Assembly (NCBI GenBank): GCA_019155205.2
Contig: JAHNZQ020000308.1
Location: forward strand, 1,558,621-1,622,620
Length of the DNA: 64,000 nt
Direction of reading: 5' to 3'
Origin: Gracilaria vermiculophylla
Lineage: Eukaryota > Rhodophyta > Florideophyceae > Gracilariales > Gracilariaceae
Under the pieces are notes generated by a model, which was not told where the DNA came from, searched no databases, and saw nothing but the letters and a program-made list of their open reading frames with translations. The position numbers and the translations under genes are program-made. Positions 11,359 to 20,961 of the stretch are shown piece after piece. Numbering within the stretch: the stretch's first letter is position 1; each line of letters begins with the position of its first letter.

Positions 11359-11824
11359 ATGCTGGAGTATTCGGCATGGAAGACGGCCGACTCGTCCACC
11401 AGCCACGGGCGGCAGGAAGAATCCCACGGGGGGTTCAAGGTGTTTTCATTCGTCTTGGAAGATCAAAAACTCCTGGTGGTCATCACCATCCACATGCANN
11501 NNNNNNNNNNNNNNNNNNNNNNNNNNNNNNNNNNNNNNNNNNNNNNNNNNNNNNNNNNNNNNNNNNNNNNNNNNNNNNNNNNNNNNNNNNNNNNNNNNTG
11601 TCGTGGCGGTGATCGATGAGAACTCAGAGCTGTTGCTCGAGTTCCACATGAAAATGGACTTTGGGGCGGCATTGGCCACGCTGCGGAACGGCCAAACGGT
11701 CGCGGTGGATGTTCGGGAGAAGGACGTTCTCCACGAACTGAAGGTGGTTGGCATGCGTTCTGGGAGACGTTTCAACGTGCTCCGCGTGTACGACATCTGC
11801 AGCATGGTCAAAATTCGTCCTTAA
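11359..11824 (+). CDS. Unknown protein, interrupted by an assembly gap
   Basis: An ATG at 11359 opens a frame encoding SFVLEDQKLLVVITIHM up to the 100-N gap (11499-11598). After the gap a different frame runs to a stop at 11822-11824 and encodes VIDENSELLLEFHMKMDF and LKVVGMRSGRRFNVLRVYD. The two frames differ by one position, so the true gap is not exactly 100 bases, or it holds an intron. Both pieces are protein-like, with alternating hydrophobic residues as in a small beta-rich domain, but I do not recognise the family. The start could lie further upstream. Confidence 0.5.
11499..11598. other. Assembly gap of 100 N
   Basis: Exactly 100 unknown bases, the usual placeholder for a gap of unknown size. 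It falls inside a coding region. Confidence 0.99.
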
Positions 11825-12023
11825 AGTTACCCGGTTAAAATCAAAAGGTGCCATGTAGGTATAGGATGCAAAGGCGTAATTTCATTTCAAGTGCTGCGCA
11901 TCGCACTGTAGGGGTACGGGAGGACCGTCATCTCTGGTGGGTGATCAACTGCTTGGTGAATACCAGTGAGTTGAAGGCCACCACCCCAAGTTGTGAGATT
12001 AAATCGATCATTGCTCTTCAACC

Positions 12024-13038
12024 ATGTTGCTTTTTCAAGGAACAGTTTCTCACTATTCCAGCAAAATATCGGCGAACTATCCATCTTCTGATCATGGACA
12101 TCCTCGAGCGAACCGATGCAGAGCGAGCTACATCCAAAACCTTGAATATCGAGGTTGGCGCACAAGCACATGCGTCCGGAGTTCGTCAATATATCAATTT
12201 GTTGACAAACTATCCAGAAAGACATGTTTCACCGCGCCTTCTGGAAAGCAATCTGTGAAATGCTCGGTACCGAAGCCAGAGCTCTCGCACAACAAGCTGC
12301 TGCGCATTGCAGTAATGGTTTCGGGTGGTGGGCGTTCCTTACAAAATGTGTGTGAGCAGATTAGCACGGGTCAGATCAAAGGCTGTCAAGTAAGCCTTGT
12401 TGTCGCTAGTAAACCGTCTGTGGGTGCTATTGCTCGTGCTCGGCATTTTCATATTCCAGTTCGAGTTGTGCGACAAAAAGATCATGACGGAAGCGTAGAA
12501 CACTTCAGTGACGCAATATCAGAATTATTCGATGAGTTTGAGATAGATCTTGTAGTAATGGCCGGTTGGATGCATTTCTACCGAATCCCGCCTCGATATG
12601 AAGGGAAAGTTATTAACATTCATCCAAGCCTTATTCCTTCCTTCTGTGGAAAAGGATATTATGGGGATAGGGTTCATGCTGCGGTTGTAAGTCACCCTGA
12701 CCACTTCTTTCCAACGCCCCAAGTCTCAAAGATAAAGCCTGACAATTCTCAACTTTCCTAATCGACGGCAGATAAAATTCGGAGTGAAGATCTCCGGCTG
12801 CACGGTCCATATGGCAGATAACCAATACGATCACGGACCCATCATTGTGCAAAAAGCGGTACCGGTGTACGATACAGATTCAAAAGATGAGATTGCAGGG
12901 CGAGTTTTTGAAAAAGAAAAAGAAGCTTTACCTGAAGCAATTCAGTTGTTTGTCGATGGTAGGCTATCCATTGAGAATGGCATTGTTCGAATAGCTGACA
13001 TCAGAACGCAGTCCGATGCGAGAGGTTCTATTGTTTGA
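12024..13038 (+). CDS. Phosphoribosylglycinamide formyltransferase (GAR transformylase), PurN type
   Basis: Two exons, 12024-12686 and 12772-13038, with an 85-base intron (donor GTAAGT, acceptor GGCAG), give 309 residues. The join reads VHAAV then IKFGVKISGCTVHM. The catalytic core is NIHPSLIPSF followed by CGKGYYG, containing the Asn-His pair of the family. The N-terminal LRIAVMVSGGGRSLQNV binds the substrate phosphate, and a later Asp-rich YDHGPIIVQ closes the fold. The enzyme transfers a formyl group from 10-formyltetrahydrofolate to glycinamide ribonucleotide in purine synthesis. About 90 residues before the core are rich in Ser, Arg and Thr and probably form a plastid transit peptide, as in plants. 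Another open frame (12094-12258) overlaps this leader, so the exact start is uncertain. Confidence 0.9.
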
Positions 13039-13314
13039 ATCCCAGTCTGCTTGCGTGCGAGGCAATTTAACAGGCTGAGCCTTGGAGCGGACACAGGTTT
13101 TTGACGGTCGCATATGGTGTAACGCTTAGGTTTTGGATATCCAACGAAAAAAAATGAGACGTTAGATATGGGCTTCATGTACAAGCCTGTAAGCTTGTTT
13201 TCACCTCGGTTCTTGATATACCGTTCATCACACGAGAGTATGACCAACGACGACGACGACGATGTCTTGAAGCGCTCATCGTTAATCTGTAGCGAAAATA
13301 GATTCCTTCAACTT

Positions 13315-13782
13315 TTAAGTTTTCTTCGCCAGTTTCTTAGGTTGATGATAAAGTACCTACCGACAAACAAGGTGAAATAATGGTTGTCAGAAACACAGAA
13401 TTTGGGACTATGGAGTAAGATTTGTTCACGCACAATCAAATAACGACCTGCCACTTGAAAGCCATTCAAACTTTCACATGCATTCTTTGCTTCATATATG
13501 TCCTCATATACAACGTACGCAGTCCCTCGGGTGGTATTTGACGTTCCCAGACGAATCTGTCTTATTGCACCGTACTTTCCAAATATATCATAGATATCTT
13601 CTGTGCTTATTTTATATGGCAAACTCCTGCAATAGCACGCATCAAATGGATGTTAGTATCAGACGCATCATATCCTCTTGGAAAAAAAAAAAAACATGTA
13701 GAAAGCAAACGTACTTGACGAAAAGAATTCGATTCACGTCCGGAGGCAAACGAACCCCTCCAATGGCTTGCAATGTGCTCAT
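13315..13782 (-). CDS. SF3B6: Splicing factor 3B subunit 6 (p14)
   Basis: Three exons, 13782-13715, 13626-13434 and 13356-13315, encode 100 residues. Intron 1 (88 bases) has a GTACGT donor and joins RILFVK to SLPYKIS. Intron 2 (77 bases) uses a less usual GTGCGT donor and joins AGRYLI to VLYHQPKK. The protein is a single [21 protein letters not shown] is the RNP2 strand and [11 protein letters not shown] is RNP1. [17 protein letters not shown] and [13 protein letters not shown] are close to the human protein. p14 contacts the branch-point adenosine in the U2 snRNP and binds SF3B1. The C-terminal tail is about 25 residues shorter than in animals. Confidence 0.93.
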
Positions 13783-14460
13783 GGGTTTGTTTTCAGGTGA
13801 GCGAAGAAGAAAAAGACTTCTCTTTCTGACTTTGACAGATCTTTGAATTTCTCCGTAACAATGCAAACCGTGATAAAGATGAAGTTACGCGGAGAAACGG
13901 AAGCAATGAATCTACTCCTGTCGTTTCGTGTGTGAGTAGCGGAAAATTTATGATTCAGTAAGGCTTCGAAAGCTCGACGAGGGTGTGTGGATGGAGAGGT
14001 GCAGGCATAGGTCTACTGAAAGAAACGTGCCCTGTGACTTGTCGCGTTTTTGCGGCGTTCGGAGGAGTTCAATCCAAAATGGCATTTTGATGGTTGGGAA
14101 CGGATTTTATTTCAACCTTTTTTTGGATTATCTATTTCCTAGACGGATGAGAGCTGGACTAGGCATATTCGCTGTACGCCGCAAGTTGGTAGGTGAAACC
14201 GGCAATTCACTGCGCGGACGGGGCGCAATTCTGCTCCCTTCACTGCCTACGTAATACCTTACATTAACAGCGGATCGCACTTCAGAAAATCTCTTTGCAA
14301 CCTTTAAGCGTCAGGCTCTCGGGTTCTCGTTGTCTTCCAACAACCTTCATATCGCCAATTACATCGAAAAGCATTATCTAGCTTGGAGTGGGTTTGAGCG
14401 GCAGGTAGAACTATTTTGTGATTACAATCTTCGAACGAAAGGCTCTCTAACGACAAAACG
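13783..14460. promoter_or_regulatory. Divergent intergenic between SF3B6 and the MIC19-like gene
   Basis: 678 bases between two outward-facing genes. One 90-codon open frame (13985-14254) lacks any feature of a protein and is not called. No recognised promoter motif. Confidence 0.4.
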
Positions 14461-15092
14461 ATGTCTGACGATTACGATCCTGAAAATTTCTCGGTGAGGG
14501 TATGTGAAACTAGGTTTCCATTTGTTGAAGCGCTTTATATCCTAACGTCCACAATATTTTCGATTTCACTCAAAGGTTTCTCAAAGCTTGATAAAGGTTC
14601 TGACAGGCCAGGCCTCTGAACCAGGTCCAATCGAACCTAAAACTGCACGAGAGGCATCATTGGTGGACGCGGTGAGTAACTATTAATCCAAAACGTTGGA
14701 AGACTGTTCTCTACGAAACGCTTTTGCCATCTAACGACGGAATCTTTGTGATCTACACCTCCGCCTTGCGTTATGAGTAGCTTCGAAAGGAAGGTCGACT
14801 GCAGCGAATGACTATGCTACGTGAGATCAAAGAACTCCAGTTAAAAGAAGCTGATGAACGTGAACAGAAGGGTCGAGAAGCTCTCTCGAACAGCGTGACT
14901 GCGTTGGATAAGAAGCTGAACAGCCTGAATTTCCCCAGTGGAAGCTCTGATACCCCCAAGCCATGCGCGGCTTTCCGCGAAAGGATCACGATGTGCTACA
15001 AAGTCAATGGCAAAGACAACCCATTAGCCTGCTCTGGTGAAGTCGAAGCTTTTTCAGAATGCGCTAAGCAACTGAGCAGGATTAGTAATTAA
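14461..15092 (+). CDS. CHCH-domain protein, MIC19/CHCHD3-like MICOS subunit
   Basis: Three exons, 14461-14499, 14576-14671 and 14781-15092, give 148 residues. All introns are phase 0, with donors GTATGT and GTGAGT. The N-terminus MSDDYDPENFSVRVSQSLIK resembles the conserved N-terminal strand of MIC19/MIC25 proteins. A charged coiled coil follows (REIKELQLKEADEREQKGRE). The C-terminus carries a twin CX9C motif, CAAFRERITMC and CSGEVEAFSEC, for oxidised import into the intermembrane space. MIC19 organises cristae junctions. There is no N-terminal glycine for myristoylation, unlike in animals. The CHCH assignment is strong; the MIC19 identity is likely but not proven. It is tail to tail with the next gene, 76 bases apart. 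Confidence 0.82.
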
Positions 15093-15168
15093 CGAAAACT
15101 TGGTAGTTATTTACATTTAACGAGGTTTCGAAAACTGTGCATCAATTGCTATGCCACTAAGGGAAGTT

Positions 15169-16797
15169 TTAGACTTTGGTTGGAGACTCATACCCGCTTC
15201 TATTCCATTGTGAAAGACGACTGTTTGGTCTTTGTCCCGATCGTGTGATGTACGAAACGCTTCTTCCTTCGCGGCATGAGGACGCTGTGAAATCGTCTTC
15301 AGATGATGAATTATTTCTGCTTGCCTCGTATGAGCTTGTCGACGATCCATCTGTGCCAAGATCGTTTCTTGACTTCCACCAAGGTTGGAAATTAGATTGA
15401 GTGTTTAAAAACTTTGAGCTTTCGGCCCAGACGGAAATAAGTTTTGGCGCTCCATATATGTACAAGAGTTCTCGTGCGGATATGAACTCTGTTGGTGGTT
15501 GCCCTAATGCAAGTAAAGCAATTACAACTGAGAAAAGTAGTGATATTGCACAAGAACACAGCCAGACAATAGATATACCCGAAACAGTGCTCAAAGGGTT
15601 GTCATCACACACATGAAATGCTAGCCTCCCAGCAAACATGAGTTGTTCAACACAAGCCTTGTAGGTGCGAAGTGAACTTCGCATCCATTGCTTTGCCTCG
15701 TTCCACTTCGTGGCATGCGGAAATGGGGAAATTGCATCGAAAACCTGGGTGAAGTCAGCGATACCGTCACTGGCAGCAAAGAACGTCGTCACATGTTGAA
15801 GTGCCTGTGCCGTTACTGGCGACTCGGACGGGCAAGTCAACCCGTATCGATCAAACATACTGTCGTATGCAATTTTTCCTGTTTCAGTCGGCAACTTTTT
15901 CGCTTCGGTAGCAATGAAATTGTGATACTCGTGCAGAGAGGTGCAGAAATCCGAAGTTGCCGCTGAGAGCATAGCAGAGACGGCTGAATGTGACCAAATG
16001 GCGACCAACGGAACGGTGAGAGACGAAAAAGCTATTAAGCGAACCACTCTGCTCTTTGGTTGAGAAAGGTCACACATCAAAGATAGGGCGAGGCCAACTA
16101 GTACGGACAGGAGAACTGCAACGGTAAACCAAAAGAATGCTGTGGATAGAGTGGCGATCCGGCGGTCAATCTTGTTCATATTGTTCAAAAGGACGTGGGC
16201 TGACTTCAACGCGGCTCGGAATTTTGGCGCGTTCGACTGAAGGAGAGTGACAACAGCAGTCACAGTTTCGTCAGCGGAAAACGACGAAAGTTGAACCTTT
16301 TCTGCAGCGTCTGCAAATCGTACCAAAGCGCTGACAGGAAGTTGGAAAACATGTTTGATGTTTCGCTGCACTCCCTGCGTTGCGAGACGGGCATCGAAAA
16401 CAGAATGGCGGACAACAAAGGCGGCACAAAGGGCTACAGACGCACAAAGTGCGATGTAAAAATGTAGAAAACTTGTGAAGATGAGAAATAGCTTGGCAGT
16501 GTTGTCTCTGCTATCTGGGTGGGACTCATTGGAATCATCCACTCCAGGGACAACCGCTCTCTTGAAGCAAAAGTAAAAGACAGCAAGCAGAGTGGCGAAA
16601 AGAAAAACTGCTGCGAGAACAGCGTATGGGATGACTAGCTTATACAGAGATAAGCGATAGGCAACGGAGAGCGAAAAGCGGCGAAAGGCAGAGAGTCTGG
16701 GATACGATTGAAAGAAGCGAGAAGCAACGGCTGATGGGCGTGGAATAACGAAGTCAATCGAGGCAGATAAGGCGGCATAGCCGCGGGGAAGGGACAT
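15169..16797 (-). CDS. Five-pass membrane protein, tweety/prominin-like topology
   Basis: 542 residues in one exon. Hydrophobic segments lie at about residues 53-79, 103-128, 218-243, 252-275 and 425-450. They give two helices, a long loop with heptad-like character (residues 140-215), two more helices, a second large loop with paired cysteines (LTCPSES, YKACVEQ, FHVCDDN) and a fifth helix. This layout is that of tweety and prominin relatives and of uncharacterised plant proteins with the same topology. The 90-residue C-terminal tail is cytosolic by inference, Ser-rich and acidic, ending in a basic Arg-Ser stretch, and looks like a phosphorylation target. Family assignment rests on topology only. 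Location is probably the plasma membrane. Confidence 0.7.
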   Translation of the reverse strand: MSLPRGYAALSASIDFVIPRPSAVASRFFQSYPRLSAFRRFSLSVAYRLSLYKLVIPYAVLAAVFLFATLLAVFYFCFKRAVVPGVDDSNESHPDSRDNTAKLFLIFTSFLHFYIALCASVALCAAFVVRHSVFDARLATQGVQRNIKHVFQLPVSALVRFADAAEKVQLSSFSADETVTAVVTLLQSNAPKFRAALKSAHVLLNNMNKIDRRIATLSTAFFWFTVAVLLSVLVGLALSLMCDLSQPKSRVVRLIAFSSLTVPLVAIWSHSAVSAMLSAATSDFCTSLHEYHNFIATEAKKLPTETGKIAYDSMFDRYGLTCPSESPVTAQALQHVTTFFAASDGIADFTQVFDAISPFPHATKWNEAKQWMRSSLRTYKACVEQLMFAGRLAFHVCDDNPLSTVSGISIVWLCSCAISLLFSVVIALLALGQPPTEFISARELLYIYGAPKLISVWAESSKFLNTQSNFQPWWKSRNDLGTDGSSTSSYEASRNNSSSEDDFTASSCREGRSVSYITRSGQRPNSRLSQWNRSGYESPTKV

Positions 16798-17822
16798 TGG
16801 GGGCAGAGACAGTAAATCGATAGTCGGTGCCCGGAGCGCTCAAGCTTTGAAATGAAGTAGTGGTGGATCTAGGAGGCAGATCAGGGGTAGCAATCAAGAA
16901 TCAAAGGAATATGTGGGAATTCGAGGCGAAAGTATATACAGCAGATGGCGAGAGAGGCGGACGAGGATGCGTGCCATGAGGTGGAGGTGAACCGGGAGAG
17001 ACACCTTACGGGTATTGAGAACGGGAGACGTGGCGAGGCGGCACAGGAGCCACTAGGCGGCGGCACGCGCAGTGAGTGGATGCGTTTACCATGGCGCGGC
17101 ACTGAAGAGCAACGGGTCGACGACGGAGAAGAACGTGGAGCGCCCGGTGAACGGAAAAGTTAAGTTCACCGACCGTTTCGGTGGAGCCCCTGCCGATAGC
17201 TCACCACGTCAGCGCGAGCGTGCAACGTGGAGGAGCACGCCAACAGCGGTGCGTCCAAAAATGGAATTGTGACGCGCTCCCCGTTTACAGCTGCTGTCAG
17301 TCTTATAGCGCTGCGCCCGGCACTGGCGCCCCCTCTCCTCTAGTATCTACCCGCCGCGCGCGCTGAATTGGGGCGCTAGCTGCACCCGTATCTACGTGGC
17401 CAGCTACACTCAGTGAGAACAGCCACAACAGACCAGCCCCCACCTCAGGTTCCTGAGCAATGCGGTAGAAGCAGAGTGAGGATCTTGCGCACTTGCCCTT
17501 ACCCCACGCACTCCTCTCGAGGCCTATTTCCTCTGTTCCTACTTAGTTGCCCGCCGGATTTGCGTTAGACATGTTAGTATCCTTCGATCAAGAGGCAAAG
17601 AAGATAGGAATCCTGCCCGGCAGACACGGAGACAACACCAGACCGCTTTACCTAAGTAATCGTTCTCAACGCCAGAACACGCAAGACGAATCGTACAGCA
17701 GTGAGAGCATCGTGCCAGCGTTTCTGCTGGCAGAGCCTTTTGACGCTCCAAAACGCAGAGTGTAAGTCCACAAAATGCACAGCCACCCGTCAGGAGCCCC
17801 CCCACATACGCCAGGCGTCAGC
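16798..17822. other. Intergenic, G+C-rich in part
   Basis: About 1 kb between the membrane protein start and the SF3B5 stop. A plus-strand open frame from an ATG at 17571 (64 codons) ends at a GTGTAAGT that could be a splice donor. No partner exon fits before SF3B5, so it is not called. Confidence 0.45.
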
Positions 17823-18107
17823 TCATGGCGCAAAATCATCGAGCTTCTTCTTCTTCGGCGGTTCGCCGCATGGTCTATGCATTTTTTCCAGCAAGTTCAG
17901 CTTGACACGTCCGATTGAGATACCTTCCGCGACGGCAAAATACTGAAGCAGAGACGGTCGTCCCAGATAGCTAGCAATAGAGTCGCGGTGCTGATTCGTA
18001 GCCCATTCATGTTGTGTTGTCTCGGAATGGCCCGTTCCAACGTATTTCGAATGAAGAAGTTCTAGCTGAGAGAATGCTCCTCCGCTTTGCTGAGTGCTGG
18101 GTGCCAT
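17823..18107 (-). CDS. SF3B5: Splicing factor 3B subunit 5 (SF3b10)
   Basis: 94 residues in one exon. The start is the ATG at 18107; the upstream in-frame extension opens with TTG. The whole family is a single short domain, and the match runs along its length: QLELLHSKYVGTGHSETTQ, WATNQHRDSIASYLGRPSLL, YFAVAEGISIGRVKLNLLEKM and RPCGEPP. SF3B5 packs against SF3B1 and SF3B3 in the U2 snRNP and is also found in the SAGA complex. The tail KKKKLDDFAP adds a basic patch. It is head to head with the Pol I A49 gene. Confidence 0.96.
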   Translation of the reverse strand: MAPSTQQSGGAFSQLELLHSKYVGTGHSETTQHEWATNQHRDSIASYLGRPSLLQYFAVAEGISIGRVKLNLLEKMHRPCGEPPKKKKLDDFAP

Positions 18108-18520
18108 CCTTTTTACCAACGAAACCAAAATCTCGCTGCCTTGCGGCCAACTAATTTACTAGTCGACCCAAAGCCGATATGCTGGCGATTACGAGTTAAA
18201 CATGAAAAACAATCAGAATGACAATTACAATTGTAAAGAGCAATTGAAGCCCTGTAATTTTTTGTTCATTCCCTATGATCCTTCTCGTTTCCCTCTTGGA
18301 TAGCTAGCTAGCCGCATGAAGTAGTCATTTTGCAGTGTTGCATATTAATAGTAAGCTGACCTATATCGCGTCAAGTTAGCCCTTGATTCGATCGATACCT
18401 GCGGTCGCCCGTATACGGCTTTACAGCTTACCACTGCTCTTCTGTTATCCTGCACATTCACTCGCGTTTAGCTCGAAGCTGAGGTTATCCTTATGGTATT
18501 TTGGCTTCGAAATCAATGCC
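18108..18520. promoter_or_regulatory. Divergent promoter of SF3B5 and RPA49
   Basis: 413 bases between outward-facing start codons. AT-rich around 18180-18360, with no recognised factor site. The plus-strand frame stays open upstream of the chosen RPA49 start but lacks an ATG. Confidence 0.4.
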
Positions 18521-19798
18521 ATGTCTAGCCAAGAAACTGGTACTAAATTCGTCCACATCACTGAAGTCATTCCATTTGATGAAGAAAAACCCACTCTAAC
18601 GTTTCCGAACTTGATTTCTGTGTCTAGTGGTGCTCAACAACATGATCTCGACACTATTTCACTACGCCCAATGAAGCGAAGTCGAGTTATATCCGAAGAT
18701 GAAGTCCAAATTTCTGTTGAACTCTTTGGAAACACTAAAGAAAAAGAAATGGTTGGCTCTCGAGGGCACCATGAATTAAATTTTGACTACTTCGTTGGCA
18801 TCCGAGATAAGAAAACAGGAAGCACAAAACTCATAGAAGTTGATGGCCTCTATTCTCTTCGGCCTGCCACGCGAAGTGGTATCGACAACATGAATTTCAA
18901 AGATGAGGAAGATGGGGAAGAGGAAAAGACTTATGCAGAAAAGCGAAAAGAACTGATGCAGTCTTTCGGTGGTAAAAAATCCTTACAACGGCTGAATAAG
19001 TATGAACGCGATCGGATTACTGAAGAAAACGTGGAGGAACGTATGGCAGAGTCTATTACGAAGGCCGCAAAAGCCATGCGAGACCGCGACACTCAGCAGG
19101 GCATAACTCACAACACTGAAGAAACAACCGAATCATTGGCCCCGCCACACAACAATGCTGCGACAGACCCGAAAGACGCATATCCTTTGTTGGGTTTGGT
19201 TTCAGCTCCGGAAATACTCACACTCCATGAGGAGGCAACTGCGATGATCAAACTTTCCGAAGAATCTTCTTTGCTTGAGAATCCGGGATGGCATCCTCTG
19301 GTATGGGAATTCATACAGAAAATACCCGCCAGTAGTGGCTCGAATGAAGAGAAAATACATCGGCTTCAAGCAATTATACACTTACACTATCTTCTAACAC
19401 TGGCGAACGCTCCACGAAGAATAACGAGCGAAGTTCAGAATAGCCTCTCTAATCAAATGGGTGTCAATGATGAAGATATGCAATGCTTGCTTCAAAGATT
19501 TACATCTGCTACTGATAATCGGCACATCCGAACAAAGTCTAAATCTGATTCCAACCGTATCACCACGTACGCTGTCATAATGTGGATAACAGTGTTAGGA
19601 TTTAAGAACTGTATGAGGTTAGGGGAATTGTCGAGAGCACTAGGAATCAATGTATCTATTTTGTTGCGAGCGGCCACGAATCTGGGATGTAAGATTCGAA
19701 AGCAAAAAGATCAGAGTGGCCCAGACACGTTTGCCATAACGCTAAAGGTACCGTTGTCGTTCCCTCGCCTGAAGAAGAAGGTTTACTCGAAGAAATGA
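18521..19798 (+). CDS. DNA-directed RNA polymerase I subunit A49 (RPA49/PAF53)
   Basis: 425 residues, one exon. The start is the ATG at 18521 in a good context (GCCATGT). Residues 80-125 carry the dimerisation strands with DYFVGIRDKKTGSTKLIEVD and GLYSLRP, as in the A49 N-terminal domain that pairs with A34.5. A linker follows with YAEKRKELMQSFGGKKSLQR, the hallmark of this family. The C-terminal 170 residues fit the tandem winged-helix domain, with a second winged helix near LGELSRALGINVSILLRAA. The A49/A34.5 pair stimulates initiation and elongation of rRNA transcription in the nucleolus. Identity rests on the YAEKRKELMQSFG region and overall order. Confidence 0.88.
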   Translation: MSSQETGTKFVHITEVIPFDEEKPTLTFPNLISVSSGAQQHDLDTISLRPMKRSRVISEDEVQISVELFGNTKEKEMVGSRGHHELNFDYFVGIRDKKTGSTKLIEVDGLYSLRPATRSGIDNMNFKDEEDGEEEKTYAEKRKELMQSFGGKKSLQRLNKYERDRITEENVEERMAESITKAAKAMRDRDTQQGITHNTEETTESLAPPHNNAATDPKDAYPLLGLVSAPEILTLHEEATAMIKLSEESSLLENPGWHPLVWEFIQKIPASSGSNEEKIHRLQAIIHLHYLLTLANAPRRITSEVQNSLSNQMGVNDEDMQCLLQRFTSATDNRHIRTKSKSDSNRITTYAVIMWITVLGFKNCMRLGELSRALGINVSILLRAATNLGCKIRKQKDQSGPDTFAITLKVPLSFPRLKKKVYSKK

Positions 19799-19961
19799 GC
19801 CATTGTATCGTGGGTCACGTTGGAATCAAAATGGTAAACACAAAACCATTCTAAGGCTAATCTAAAGTGTAAAAATGATGCTCTACAAGCCCCATGCTCG
19901 TTGTATACGTAGAGAAAGCCCGGTGGACCTGAGCCATATCTACTTGGTTTCTGTGTGATAC

Positions 19962-20634
19962 CTATGCCTTGGATCCGTTTATCGTCACCACGAGTCGTCT
20001 AGGACCTCCGTAAAAGCGATGTTCGAGCAACCAGATGCCTTGCCATGTTCCGAACGCAAGCCGTCCGTTAGATATCGGAATAGACAATGAAGTACTTGTC
20101 AGAGCGCTCTTGACATGACTCGCCATGTCATCTGGGCCTTCCTCAGTGTGTCGAATCATAGGGCAACCGGGATCTCCGACATCGGGCACAATTCTATTCA
20201 AGTGAGTTTCCATGTCTATCTGAACATCCGGATCGGCGTTTTCGCTAATGGTCCTGTGTAAAAACAGAAACAATCAAGAACGACTGTCAGATATTTCCTA
20301 TGTACGTCTAAGGTTCACCGGCAGTTATGTGGTGTAGAATGAAAGAAGCCCAACATACAGACTCTGTCCATCGCAAGAAAATGGATGGAAGTAGGAGGCA
20401 GAATTTCGCCCTAGTTAGTGAGCTACTCTCAGCGTGCATACGAAGACAAAAAGCATTGAAGAAATGGCTTACTGCTGAGGTATGCTTGATAAAGAGGTGG
20501 AAAATTCCCACCTTGATCTGCTGCAGTTCGTCCTTTACGGCTGCCACAATTTCGGAGGTAACGAGATGGCAGCCACGTTTTCGTTGCTTTAAACTAATTT
20601 CCTTTTGCAGCCAAATGTTCGTAGAGGTAGCCAT
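19962..20634 (-). CDS. YjbQ / UPF0047 family protein (secondary thiamine-phosphate synthase type)
   Basis: Three exons, 20634-20473, a 5-base exon 20363-20359, and 20253-19962, encode 152 residues. Exon 1 ends HLFIKHTSA with a GTAAGC donor. The micro-exon AGTCT is flanked by GGACAG and GTATGT, and the last exon starts G-ACC-ATT. Together they read HTSA-SL-TISENADPD, exactly the order HTSASLT..ENADPDV expected in the family. Splicing the two large exons directly would shift the frame. Later motifs are EEGPDDMASHVKSAL, SLSIPISNGRLAFGTWQGIW and GGPRRLVVTING. The bacterial relative has thiamine-phosphate synthase activity when overproduced; the true cell role is unknown. Confidence 0.9.
20359..20363 (-). 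other. Probable 5-base microexon of the YjbQ-family gene
   Basis: On the minus strand the bases AGTCT sit between a GGACAG acceptor and a GTATGT donor. The flanking introns are 109 bases (20472-20364) and 105 bases (20358-20254), both in the size range of this genome. The five bases plus the first base of the next exon encode Ser-Leu, the residues the family needs at this place, and they alone restore the frame. Confidence 0.8.
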
Positions 20635-20673
20635 CCTGTTTCTGAAATGAGTGTTTGGAATCCGAAACCGTGA

Positions 20674-20961
20674 ATGCAACCGTTCGCAGCTGTAAAAGAT
20701 CGTGGTTTGGGTTTTATCGGGGAGTATTTGTTCAATACGTCAACCCAACAGCGTGAATCAAGAGCTGAACAGATGATTGAATGGGATCTGGCTCGGCTTG
20801 GAGGAGAACGACGTTCTACTGGCACAAACTACAGAGGTTTGCCGATTTGTGAAGCAATGGCGATGGTGGTAAATCTGTCCAACGGAACAACCCGAGAACT
20901 GTTCTCCAAATTGCTGCGTTCTGTCCGGATAAGTAAGGTTCTGCAATCTGTCGATTTTTGA
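20674..20961 (+). CDS. Possible small or partial gene, unknown
   Basis: An open frame of 95 codons that begins 39 bases from the divergent YjbQ-family start. It encodes a soluble-looking protein with ESRAEQMIEWDLARLGGERR and GLPICEAMAMVVNLSNGTT. A GTAAGG near 20934 could be a splice donor, so it may be the first exon of a longer gene, possibly the small membrane protein that follows. No family is recognised and no acceptor could be matched, so this is a weak call. Confidence 0.28.
   Translation: MQPFAAVKDRGLGFIGEYLFNTSTQQRESRAEQMIEWDLARLGGERRSTGTNYRGLPICEAMAMVVNLSNGTTRELFSKLLRSVRISKVLQSVDF

Noticed and set aside
17571..17765. 64-codon frame ending in a donor-like GTGTAAGT
   Set aside because: Protein-like in part, but no acceptor with an open frame exists before the SF3B5 gene on the other strand; kept only as a note.
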